Origin: Pseudomonas mendocina
GTDB taxonomy: Bacteria; Pseudomonadota; Gammaproteobacteria; Pseudomonadales; Pseudomonadaceae
Reading direction: 5' to 3'
Length of the DNA stretch: 64,000 bases
Assembly: GCF_900636545.1 (NCBI RefSeq)
Contig: NZ_LR134290.1
Coordinates: 4,092,001-4,156,000, forward strand
Part shown: piece after piece, positions 30,385-37,946 of the stretch
Position numbering within the stretch: position 1 is the first letter of the stretch
Layout: every line of letters starts with the position of its first letter
Notes under the pieces: generated by a model
The model's input: only the letters and a program-made list of their open reading frames with translations
What the model was told of the DNA's origin: nothing
The model's database searches: none
Position numbers and translations under genes: made by a program

Positions 30385-31896
30385 ATGAATGTATTTCGCA
30401 CACTGCCACGGGACGTGCTAGCGTCCGTGGTGGTCTTTCTCGTCGCCCTGCCGCTGTGCATGGGCATCGCCATCGCCTCCGGCATGCCGCCGGCCAAGGG
30501 CCTGATCACCGGCATCATCGGCGGTCTGGTGGTCGGCTTCATCGCAGGTGCGCCGCTGCAGGTCAGCGGCCCGGCAGCCGGCCTCGCGGTGCTGGTATTC
30601 GAGCTGGTGCGCACCCATGGCATGGCTGCACTAGGCCCGGTTCTGCTGCTCGCCGGGTTGATCCAGCTGGTCGCCGGCACTCTGCGCCTGGGCGGCTGGT
30701 TTCGCGTCACCGCGCCTGCTGTGGTGTACGGCATGCTGGCCGGTATCGGCGTACTTATCGTGCTGTCGCAGGTGCACGTGATGATCGACGCTGCGCCCAA
30801 GGCCTCCGGCCTCGACAACCTGCTGGCCTTCCCCGGCGCCGTGCGTGACGCGCTGAGTCTGCTCGGCAGCAACGCCATGATCGCCGGTGCAGTAGGCCTC
30901 GGCACCATCGCCAGCATCTGGATGTGGGAACGTTTTCGCCCGGCGCCGCTGCGCTTTCTGCCTGGCGCGCTGGTCGGGGTGACGCTCGCCACCCTGGCCA
31001 GCCTGTGGCTGGCGCTACCGGTCAAGCGCGTGGAGCTGCCAGCCAACCTCGGCGATGCCATCGACTGGATTACTCCGCAGGGCTTGGCCAGCCTGGCCGA
31101 CCCACAACTGCTGATTGCGGCACTGGCGCTGGCCTTTATCGCCAGCGCCGAGACGCTGTTGTCTGCCGCCGCCGTGGACCGCATGCACGATGGCCCGCGT
31201 GCGCGCTTCAACCGCGAACTGGCCGCCCAGGGCATCGGCAACATGCTTTGCGGTGCAGTCGGCGCCCTGCCGATGACCGGCGTGATCGTACGCAGCTCGG
31301 CCAACGTCCAGGCCGGAGCTCGCGGCCGCGCCTCGACCATTCTCCACGGCGCCTGGCTACTGGCTTTGGTCGCCCTGCTGCCCGGCGTACTGCAGAGCAT
31401 CCCGGTGGCCAGCCTCGGCGCGGTGCTGGTGTACACCGGCTGCAAGCTGGTCGACCCAAAGGCCATGCGCAACCTCGGCCAGTACGGCCGCGCCCCAGTG
31501 TTCATCTATATCGCTACGGCGCTGTGCATCGTCTTCACCGACCTGCTGACCGGCGTGCTGGTGGGCTTCGCCCTGACCTTGCTGAAACTGGTGTGGAGCG
31601 CCTCGCGCCTGCGCGTGAAACTGGTGCCCTCCGGCCCGAACAGCGCCGAACTACGCATGAGCGGCGCCGCCACTTTCCTGCGTGTGCCACAACTGGCCAA
31701 GCTGCTGGCCAGCGTCGAGCCGGGCACCAGTGTGCACCTGAGCCTGGCGCGGGTCAGCTATATCGACCATGCCTGCATGGAACTGCTGGAAGACTGGGGC
31801 CGCTCCGCCCGAGCCCAAGGCGGCGGGCTGGAAATCGTCGAAGGGGCAGCGTTGAAACGCCGGGTGGAAGGTAGACAGCGCACGGCGCTGGCCTGA
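30385..31896 (+). CDS. SulP family inorganic anion transporter
   Basis: A 503-aa transporter with about 10-12 hydrophobic segments and the SulP core (ALPLCMGIAIASGMPPAKGLITGIIGG), then a cytoplasmic STAS domain (about 410-495). The ATG at 30385 has AGGAGA 8 nt upstream. Co-transcription with the upstream carbonic anhydrase suggests bicarbonate uptake (BicA-like) rather than sulfate; this is inferred from context. Confidence 0.92.
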   Translation: MNVFRTLPRDVLASVVVFLVALPLCMGIAIASGMPPAKGLITGIIGGLVVGFIAGAPLQVSGPAAGLAVLVFELVRTHGMAALGPVLLLAGLIQLVAGTLRLGGWFRVTAPAVVYGMLAGIGVLIVLSQVHVMIDAAPKASGLDNLLAFPGAVRDALSLLGSNAMIAGAVGLGTIASIWMWERFRPAPLRFLPGALVGVTLATLASLWLALPVKRVELPANLGDAIDWITPQGLASLADPQLLIAALALAFIASAETLLSAAAVDRMHDGPRARFNRELAAQGIGNMLCGAVGALPMTGVIVRSSANVQAGARGRASTILHGAWLLALVALLPGVLQSIPVASLGAVLVYTGCKLVDPKAMRNLGQYGRAPVFIYIATALCIVFTDLLTGVLVGFALTLLKLVWSASRLRVKLVPSGPNSAELRMSGAATFLRVPQLAKLLASVEPGTSVHLSLARVSYIDHACMELLEDWGRSARAQGGGLEIVEGAALKRRVEGRQRTALA

Positions 31897-31904
31897 TTAC
31901 CCAC

Positions 31905-31934
31905 GGCTCACTCACCCAGGCCGCTGAGTGAGCC
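31905..31934 (+). terminator. Hairpin after sulP (possible terminator without a T run)
   Basis: A perfect 10-bp stem GGCTCACTCA/TGAGTGAGCC with a 10-nt loop, 8 nt after the SulP stop. No U tract follows, so termination is uncertain. It marks the left edge of the RT island. Confidence 0.5.
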
Positions 31935-31940
31935 AGGTCA

Positions 31941-31997
31941 ATGGATCGACTGATGAAGTATGGCGCAACGCCATTATTCGCAGTAATGTCGATCCAT
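31941..31997 (+). other. Structured element upstream of the RT locus
   Basis: Outer arms ATGGATCGAC (31941-31950) and GTCGATCCAT (31988-31997) pair perfectly. Inside them is a second hairpin ATGGCG/CGCCAT with a 3-nt loop (31960-31974). It could be a 5' RNA element of the island or a recombination or regulatory site. Confidence 0.6.
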
Positions 31998-32016
31998 CGC
32001 CCAGCAAGGACGCACC

Positions 32017-32163
32017 ATGGCCAGCAAACCCAACACCGCCCGCCAGCATAAGCACTTCGCTATCTTGATCAAAGCGAATAGTGCTCAGGACACTATCGTT
32101 GTTAATTTTCTGGAAAGTTACTCACTACAGGCTTATCTATGGCGATTGGAAAAGCTCGCTTAA
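32017..32163 (+). CDS. 48-aa ORF preceding the reverse transcriptase
   Basis: A short ORF MASKPNTARQHKHFAILIK...LEKLA with AAGGA 7 nt before the ATG, ending 23 nt before the RT start. The first half has G+C-rich host-like codons and the second half is AT-richer, so it straddles the composition change. No family recognised. It may be a leader or accessory peptide of the island, or the remnant of a host gene cut by the insertion. Confidence 0.4.
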   Translation: MASKPNTARQHKHFAILIKANSAQDTIVVNFLESYSLQAYLWRLEKLA

Positions 32164-32186
32164 CACAAATAACTTAGACTCACACT

Positions 32187-33545
32187 ATGAAAGAAGAAAA
32201 ATTCGAGCAAGTTTTCAACACAGCAAACCTCTATGAGATTTTTGAGAAAAAAATCCTACCAAAGCCTTCTATTGGAATTGATGGAAGCAACATTGAAACC
32301 TTCTCAAAAACAGCCCTAAAAACATTATCCATCGCCAGCAAAAAAATATTATCTGAAAAGTTCGAATTCTCCCCGTATCTTGAAGAACTAAAAATTAAAG
32401 GGAAAAATAAAACTCCGCGAGTCATATCCAAACCAACAAACAGGGACCGAATTATCCTGGCCGGACTGCTATCAATCCTACAAGAGGAATATTCAGAATC
32501 GGTAAAGCGCGAATTACCAAACCAAATAATTAGAAAAATAAAAGAAGAAATCAGCAAAGCAAAGAAAGATTTAAGCTATGTAAAGATAGACATAACAGCC
32601 TTTTATGACAACATCAATCACCGCAAGCTACTTAAAAAACTTGAAAAAAAACTGGACCCCAAAACATTAACCCTAACATCTAAAGCAATAAAAAATATAA
32701 CTGTCACACATACCACAAAAAAGAACGAATACCCCTCCTCCAACAAAATAGGAGTGCCACAAGGGCTTTGCATATCAAACATATTATCAGACATCTATCT
32801 AAACAAGATCGACAAAAAATACTCAACACACACATACAATCGCTTTGTCGATGACATCTTAATAATCTCAGAAAACAAAACATTAGAAACATCAGAGAAC
32901 ATAAAGCACGACCTAAAGAAACTAAAACTAGAAACAAATGACAAATCAAGCGAAGGAAAAATAAGTCAAGGAATGGAGTACCTAGGATATTTATTTCATG
33001 GGAAAAACCTAGTATCCGTAAGAAACTCCTCAAAAGAAAGATTCATCCGAAGTCTCATTGCCACAATAACTAGATACAAGAACACAAAAAACAACCCCAA
33101 TGCCAAACACTGGCTCACAGATGAAGCGAGAGTAACCATACTTATAGAAACTCTAAATGAGAAAATAACTGGAGCCATCAGCGAAAAGAAAAGATACGGA
33201 TGGATATTTTATTTTATAGAAATAAACGACATGAAGCTCCTGCACGAAATAGATTCCATTGTAAGGAAAAACTTTTGCAAAGCAGGTTTAAAAAGCCACT
33301 TACCCCGTCTAAAAAGATTATCAAGAGCGTATCACGAAGCAAAGCATAATACCCATGGCAACTACATACACAACTACAACAAATACAACACACTACAAGA
33401 AAAAATAAACTATCTTATCACCATGGGAATAATTGACCCAGACGGACAACATAGCTATGCAGCAGAGCATATTGAAAAAGCCTTCGAAATAAAAAAGCAA
33501 AAAAACCTCTTGCAACTCGAAGTGGATCTAGGTAGCTTCTCATGA
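32187..33545 (+). CDS. Defence-type reverse transcriptase (DRT/UG/Abi-like)
   Basis: A 452-aa RNA-directed DNA polymerase. Visible RT motifs: PRVISKPTNRDRII (about 77-90), motif A VKIDITAFYDNI (catalytic Asp135), motif B GVPQG with LCISNILSDIY (189-204), and motif C RFVDD (Asp222/223, FVDD instead of the common YADD). The C-terminal 200 residues are Lys-rich and lack maturase or HNH domains, which argues against a group II intron. It is strongly AT-rich compared with its neighbours and lacks a clear Shine-Dalgarno, pointing to horizontal transfer. It is followed by a structured RNA and a SLATT membrane gene. Confidence 0.9.
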   Translation: MKEEKFEQVFNTANLYEIFEKKILPKPSIGIDGSNIETFSKTALKTLSIASKKILSEKFEFSPYLEELKIKGKNKTPRVISKPTNRDRIILAGLLSILQEEYSESVKRELPNQIIRKIKEEISKAKKDLSYVKIDITAFYDNINHRKLLKKLEKKLDPKTLTLTSKAIKNITVTHTTKKNEYPSSNKIGVPQGLCISNILSDIYLNKIDKKYSTHTYNRFVDDILIISENKTLETSENIKHDLKKLKLETNDKSSEGKISQGMEYLGYLFHGKNLVSVRNSSKERFIRSLIATITRYKNTKNNPNAKHWLTDEARVTILIETLNEKITGAISEKKRYGWIFYFIEINDMKLLHEIDSIVRKNFCKAGLKSHLPRLKRLSRAYHEAKHNTHGNYIHNYNKYNTLQEKINYLITMGIIDPDGQHSYAAEHIEKAFEIKKQKNLLQLEVDLGSFS

Positions 33546-33661
33546 GCCTCCCCCTTGCACGACGCGTGCAGATCCATTTTAATGGGTAATGGTTATTCTG
33601 CCTTTTAGGCTAGGGCTCCGTATAACGGGGATATTAACAGGGTTAATCCTGAGGGGGAGGC
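33546..33661 (+). ncRNA. Candidate structured RNA between the RT and SLATT genes
   Basis: It starts at the first base after the RT stop and ends at the SLATT ribosome-binding site. Terminal arms GCCTCCCCCT (33546-33555) and AGGGGGAGGC (33652-33661) pair perfectly over 10 bp. Hairpins enclosed include TGCACG/CGTGCA (33556-33570), CCAT/ATGG (33574-33585), CTCCG/CGGGG (33616-33630) and ATTAAC/GTTAAT (33633-33647). A 7-nt tandem repeat, TAATGGG-TAATGGT, occupies 33580-33593. It is a plausible RT template or cofactor RNA, or a translational switch for the downstream gene. Confidence 0.7.
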
Positions 33662-33665
33662 CACT

Positions 33666-34259
33666 ATGAACACACAAGAAAATGACTACATACAAACACT
33701 AAAAACAAAAATATGGACCACTCGAGGGGCAAGATTTAACGCTTACAGAAGACTGAGCAGGCGATCAAGAATAACCACATATTTAATTAGCATCTACTCT
33801 GCTTACGTACTAATAGCCAGCTCCTTCGAAGAGCAACTAAGCATCTACTTCCCTGAAGCGCCATCCACCCTTAAAATCGTTTTATTCTCTTCATCCCTAA
33901 TAATACTACTATTGAGTGTAATTGAAAGCTCCTCACGGTATGAGATAGCAGCTTACAACCTACATGAAAATGCAAAAAAACTCTCTCCACTAATAGAAAA
34001 GCTAGATCAGCTAGCCACTTCCCAAACTAGCGCAAACACACTCGAAAGTGCCACATTGATATCAGAAGAATATACAGACATCATAAATTCATGCCCTGAA
34101 AATCACTCCTCTGTAGATTACGAAAAATTTAAGATTGATCATCCAGAGCTATCCCCACATAAAAACCGCCTCCTGACATTAGCCCATTACTACTTTTCGT
34201 CAATAATCTTCCTCCTCACGATTTTCACACCATTAATTTTAATACTTTCGTTAAAGTGA
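33666..34259 (+). CDS. SLATT-domain membrane protein, predicted effector
   Basis: A 197-aa protein. After a soluble N-terminus (WTTRGARFNAYRRLSRRSR) two adjacent transmembrane helices follow (about 37-54 and 67-86), then a long helical cytoplasmic region and a third hydrophobic helix at the C-terminus (about 173-196). The two-helix core with flanking RF-AYRRL pattern is the SLATT arrangement, a family predicted to be pore-forming effectors in nucleotide- and RT-linked immune systems. It is AT-rich like the RT. Its RBS (GGGGGAGG) is inside the terminal stem of the intergenic RNA. Confidence 0.82.
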   Translation: MNTQENDYIQTLKTKIWTTRGARFNAYRRLSRRSRITTYLISIYSAYVLIASSFEEQLSIYFPEAPSTLKIVLFSSSLIILLLSVIESSSRYEIAAYNLHENAKKLSPLIEKLDQLATSQTSANTLESATLISEEYTDIINSCPENHSSVDYEKFKIDHPELSPHKNRLLTLAHYYFSSIIFLLTIFTPLILILSLK

Positions 34260-34311
34260 CTTGAATCCATATTGCAAGTAGAGTGGAGGCACTAAACTTG
34301 CAACTGTAAGT

Positions 34312-34341
34312 AGGGTGGACAACGCGAAGCTTGTCCACCCT
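34312..34341. repeat. REP-type palindrome at the right edge of the RT island
   Basis: Perfect 11-bp arms AGGGTGGACAA and TTGTCCACCCT around the loop CGCGAAGC, 52 nt after the SLATT stop. It could also end SLATT transcription. Confidence 0.75.
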
Positions 34342-34342
34342 G

Positions 34343-34917
34343 TCGTGCTGCGTGTCGAGATCTCTGTCCTACACCAATCGCCCCTTCATTAGGCCGAACG
34401 GAATCGTTGTGTAGAGGGTTGAGCGGCATGGATGCCGCGAGAGCCGCGATGGGCCAGGGATGGCCCTTCGCGGCGGGCCCTCGGAGCAATGATGGAGTGA
34501 GGGAAGTCGAGCGAAGCGAGACCCGGATGGCGGGGCACAGCGTTTTTGCTTACTTTTTTGGCGTTTGAAAAAAGTGAGTCGCCGTAAGGGCGAAACCGTA
34601 ATTTCAGACAACAAACTTGCGGCGTCGGAGTGCAATACCCCAGCAAAAGCCCAAAGCGCCCTCTCCCCTAGCCCCGCCCTGCGCCCCAGCCCTTCGCAGA
34701 GCTCAGGTCGCTTCAGCGGGCGAAGCAGTGCTTCGCTATTTCCGCTTACGCCCCGCAAGCGGGAGAGGGGAACTGATCGTGTTCATTCAGCAAACTCAGC
34801 GAGCCTTCGAGGCTTCCGAGATTTTCGCGGCTGAAGCCGCTCCTACAGATTTGGGTGGCTTCGGGTCGCGGCTAAAGCCCCTCCTACAAGAACGTGGCGA
34901 TACCAGCCGCCTTGCTT
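34343..34917. other. Non-coding, repeat-rich region right of the RT island
   Basis: No credible gene. It holds a TTGCTTACTTTTTTGGCG...GAAAAAAGTGAGTCGCCGTAAGGG block (about 34548-34592) with a hairpin ACTTTTTT/AAAAAAGT. A CCGCAAGCGGGAGAGGGG half-palindrome follows near 34751. Two direct REP-type copies, TCGCGGCTGAAGCCGCTCCTAC and TCGCGGCTAAAGCCCCTCCTAC, lie at about 34825 and 34866. Open frames here are translations of repeats. Confidence 0.6.
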
Positions 34918-35745
34918 TCACGCCACTGCAATCAACCGCTCGATGATCTGCCGTAGCTCAGGATGCTCCGGCACCCGAATCCCAAACTCCTCGCGCAACA
35001 CCCTCAGCACCTCATCGACACTCTGCAACTGCACCCGCTCACTCGCCTGCCCCAGGCGGTGTATGGCGAAGCTGCCATTGTTCAGCGTCTTGCGCAGGCC
35101 TGGCCCCGTGCGGGCGGCGATCATCTGGCCGCGGAAAGGCGAATCCGGGTGGGTGCACACGTACCAGTTGCCCACCACGTAATCGATATCCGCCACCTTC
35201 TGCAGGTCGAACACGTACATCGCCCGCCAGGTGTCAGCCACCAGGGCACGCAGGGTGTAGGTGCCGTCCACCAACGTCAGACGATAGGGCTCGTGCGGTG
35301 TGGACTGCTCCGCGTCGATGTAGAGCAGCAGCGGGCCGGTCGGCACCATGCCGCCGAAGCCGACATCGCTGATATAGCGCACGCCATCGATGGTCACCAG
35401 CACCAGCATATGGGTGCGCGCCGGCAGGGCATCTTCCGGGCCGCCCATGACCACACGGCCGGTCAGCCCACGCGCGTCGAAGCCCAGCGCCTGCAATAGC
35501 AGCAGATACAGGCGGTTGAGTTCGAAGCAATAACCACCACGCCCCTGGCGTAGCAGCTTGTCCTGGATCGCGGCGGGCTCGACTTCCACCGGTATGCCTA
35601 GCATGTTGGCCAGGGTTTCGAAGGGGAATTCGGCGGTGTGCCGCACCTGTAGCTCGCGCAGGGTGTCGAGCGTTGGAGGTGGCGCCGAGCAATAGCCCAG
35701 GCGCCCTAAGTAAGTGTGCAGGTCCAGCTTGAATGCTTCGCTCAT
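34918..35745 (-). CDS. Arylamine N-acetyltransferase
   Basis: A 275-aa acetyl-CoA-dependent enzyme with the NAT catalytic triad visible: Cys73 in RGGYCFELN, His112 in ARTHMLV and Asp127 in SDVGFGG. It acetylates arylamines, hydrazines or related metabolites. The ATG at 35745 has GGGAG 7 nt upstream. Standard length. It is the first ordinary chromosomal gene right of the RT island. Confidence 0.94.
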   Translation of the reverse strand: MSEAFKLDLHTYLGRLGYCSAPPPTLDTLRELQVRHTAEFPFETLANMLGIPVEVEPAAIQDKLLRQGRGGYCFELNRLYLLLLQALGFDARGLTGRVVMGGPEDALPARTHMLVLVTIDGVRYISDVGFGGMVPTGPLLLYIDAEQSTPHEPYRLTLVDGTYTLRALVADTWRAMYVFDLQKVADIDYVVGNWYVCTHPDSPFRGQMIAARTGPGLRKTLNNGSFAIHRLGQASERVQLQSVDEVLRVLREEFGIRVPEHPELRQIIERLIAVA

Positions 35746-35915
35746 CGTGCTTCTCCCTTTCTGCATGCCGGCTGTTTTACCAGACGCGGCAGATGGGAGA
35801 TATGCATAGGGTCGATAGCCAAAACACCCATTCCACGACCGACATTTCGCCTTATGACCACAGGCCTTTATAGTACGCGCCCCTATCAGCCCCTCAGGAC
35901 AAGGATGTAATCCGG

Positions 35916-36311
35916 ATGCCCTCCATCATGTCTGCCGCCATGCTGGCAGCCGCCCTCATCGTCAGCGGTTGCTCCACTGCAACCTGGGTCAAGCTCCCCA
36001 AAGACAGCGCCCTCGTCGTCAATGAACGCCCGGTTCTCCACAATCAGGGCCTGGTCAAGACGCGTCCGTTCTCTTGGGGAGCGGCGGGCGGCGTGCCTTA
36101 TCGTCTGGAGGACAAGCAATCCCATGTCATCCAGAACGGTCGCCTGAAAACGCGCTTCCGCGTTGCTTCGATCTTCTGGCCGCCAGTCGGTATCGCCTAC
36201 TGGCCGATGGGCTTCGGCCAGCGCTGCTACGACCTGACCGGCCCGGCGCCGCAGACCTGCACCTATCAGGATCTGGTCGAACTGCGGCAGAACCACCGCC
36301 TCGCCCGCTAA
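35916..36311 (+). CDS. Small lipoprotein, function unknown
   Basis: A 131-aa protein with a signal peptide ending in LIVSGC (lipobox Cys19). The body contains two further cysteines near the C-terminus (QRCYDLTG...QTCTYQ). No recognised domain. An alternative start four codons downstream would still keep the lipobox. Followed by a strong terminator. Confidence 0.75.
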   Translation: MPSIMSAAMLAAALIVSGCSTATWVKLPKDSALVVNERPVLHNQGLVKTRPFSWGAAGGVPYRLEDKQSHVIQNGRLKTRFRVASIFWPPVGIAYWPMGFGQRCYDLTGPAPQTCTYQDLVELRQNHRLAR

Positions 36312-36312
36312 C

Positions 36313-36345
36313 GAAAAAGGCCGATCTCGCGATCGGCCTTTTCAT
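36313..36345. terminator. Bidirectional Rho-independent terminator
   Basis: AAAAGGCCGATC, loop TCGC, GATCGGCCTTTT, between the lipoprotein gene and the convergent aldehyde dehydrogenase gene. Confidence 0.9.
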
Positions 36346-36362
36346 TCAACGCCTCAGCTCAC

Positions 36363-37859
36363 TCAGCCATTGCTGGGGAAAGCGAACTGCGCGGCCTCAT
36401 GGCTTTTGCGTGCCGGCCAGCGTTGGGTGATGGCCTTCTTGCGGGTGTAGAAGCGCACGCCGTCCGGGCCGTAGGCATGCAGGTCGCCGAACAGCGAGCG
36501 CTTCCAGCCGCCGAAGCTGTGGTAGCTGACCGGCACCGGCAGCGGCACGTTGACGCCGACCATGCCCACTTCAATTTCGTCGCAGAACAGGCGCGCGGCT
36601 TCACCGTCGCGGGTGAAGATGCAGGTGCCGTTGCCGTACTCGTGATCGTTGATCAGCTGCATGGCTTCTTCCAGGCTGCCGACGCGGACGATGCACAGCA
36701 CCGGGCCGAAGATTTCGTCGGTGTAGATGGTCATCTCCGGGGTCACCTTGTCGAACAGGGTGCCACCGACGAAGTAGCCGTTCTCGTTGCCTGGCACGAC
36801 CAGGTTACGACCGTCGACCACCAGTTTGGCGCCCTGCGCCACGCCGGCGTCGATATAGCCCTTGACCTTGTCACGCGCAGCGGCGGTGACCAGCGGGCCC
36901 ATGTCGAGGCCGCAGGAGGTACCGGCGCCGATCTTCAGCGCCTGGATCTGCGGGACGATCTTCTCCACCAGCGCATCAGCGATCTGGTCGCCCACGCACA
37001 CGGCCACGGAGATGGCCATGCAGCGCTCGCCGCAGGAGCCGTAGGCCGCGCCCATCAGTGCGCTGACGGCGTTGTCGAGGTCGGCATCGGGCATCAACAC
37101 GGCGTGGTTCTTGGCGCCGCCGAGGGCCTGCACGCGCTTGCCGCGCTTGGTGCCTTCGCTGTAGATGTACTCGGCGATCGGCGTCGAGCCGACGAAGCTC
37201 AGCGCCTTGACCTCAGGCGCCTCGATCAGCGCGTCGACTGCGTCCTTGTCACCGTTGACCACGTTCAGCACGCCCTTGGGCAGGCCGGCCTGGTTCAGCA
37301 GCTCGGCGATGAACAGGGTGGAGCTGGGGTCACGCTCGGACGGCTTCAAGATGAAGCAGTTGCCGCAGACGATGGCCAGCGGGTACATCCACAGCGGCAC
37401 CATGGCCGGGAAGTTGAACGGGGTGATACCTGCCACGACACCAATGGGTTGCAGATCGGTCCAGGCGTCGATGTTCGGGCCGACGTTGCGGCTGTATTCG
37501 CCCTTGAGAATTTCTGGGGCGGCGCAGGCGAACTCGACGTTCTCGATGCCGCGTTTGAGTTCACCGACGGCGTCTTCGATGGTTTTGCCGTGCTCGGCGC
37601 TGATCAGCGCGGCAATTTCGTTCTCGTTCTGCTCCAGCAGTTGCTTGAAGCGGAACATGATCTGCGCACGCTTGGCCGGCGGGGTGTTGCGCCAGGCCGG
37701 GAAGGCAGCCTTGGCAGCGTCGATGGCCAGTTGCATGGTGGCGCGATCAGCCAGGCCGACGGCGCTGGTGGAGTCGCCGGTGGACGGGTTAAAAACCGGT
37801 GCGCTGCGACCGTTGCCGGCAACGCGTTCGCCATTGATCAGGTGGGGGATGTGGCTCAT
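36363..37859 (-). CDS. bauC: CoA-acylating (methyl)malonate-semialdehyde dehydrogenase
   Basis: A 498-aa aldehyde dehydrogenase converting malonate (or methylmalonate) semialdehyde to acetyl- (or propionyl-) CoA. PFNFPAMVPLWM, LGGAKNHAVLMPDAD and the catalytic Cys in YGSCGERCMA are typical MmsA-family blocks. The ATG at 37859 has GGAG 6 nt upstream. Placement after a beta-alanine:pyruvate aminotransferase and near a divergent LysR gene points to BauC of beta-alanine catabolism rather than valine-pathway MmsA. The symbol is assigned from context. Confidence 0.88.
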   Translation of the reverse strand: MSHIPHLINGERVAGNGRSAPVFNPSTGDSTSAVGLADRATMQLAIDAAKAAFPAWRNTPPAKRAQIMFRFKQLLEQNENEIAALISAEHGKTIEDAVGELKRGIENVEFACAAPEILKGEYSRNVGPNIDAWTDLQPIGVVAGITPFNFPAMVPLWMYPLAIVCGNCFILKPSERDPSSTLFIAELLNQAGLPKGVLNVVNGDKDAVDALIEAPEVKALSFVGSTPIAEYIYSEGTKRGKRVQALGGAKNHAVLMPDADLDNAVSALMGAAYGSCGERCMAISVAVCVGDQIADALVEKIVPQIQALKIGAGTSCGLDMGPLVTAAARDKVKGYIDAGVAQGAKLVVDGRNLVVPGNENGYFVGGTLFDKVTPEMTIYTDEIFGPVLCIVRVGSLEEAMQLINDHEYGNGTCIFTRDGEAARLFCDEIEVGMVGVNVPLPVPVSYHSFGGWKRSLFGDLHAYGPDGVRFYTRKKAITQRWPARKSHEAAQFAFPSNG

Positions 37860-37895
37860 GGGGGTCTCCATCAAAGAATCGGGTACTGGGGAGAG

Positions 37896-37937
37896 GCGCC
37901 CTCTCCCCCGCCCCCTCTCCCGCAAGCGGGAGAGGGG
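37896..37937. repeat. Palindromic repeat CCCTCTCCCGC-AA-GCGGGAGAGGG
   Basis: Arms CCCCTCTCCCGC and GCGGGAGAGGGG flank a 2-nt loop between the aminotransferase and dehydrogenase genes. A related GCAAGCGGGAGAGGGG half occurs near 34750, so it is a dispersed element. Confidence 0.65.
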
Positions 37938-37946
37938 AGCCAGGAA

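Noticed and set aside
32187..33545. Retron or group II intron interpretation of the RT
   Set aside because: No maturase/HNH domain, no intron domain V-like sequence, no retron-type VTG motif or msr/msd layout found. A DRT/UG-class RT with a separate membrane gene fits better, although the retron alternative was judged by eye only.
33633..33650. Telomere-like look of ATTAACAGGGTTAATCC
   Set aside because: It is simply the two arms of a 6-bp hairpin with a 3-nt loop; the similarity to telomeric repeats is probably coincidental.
34369..34758. 129-codon minus-strand open frame right of the RT island
   Set aside because: It translates a dispersed intergenic repeat block, has biased composition and no family resemblance.
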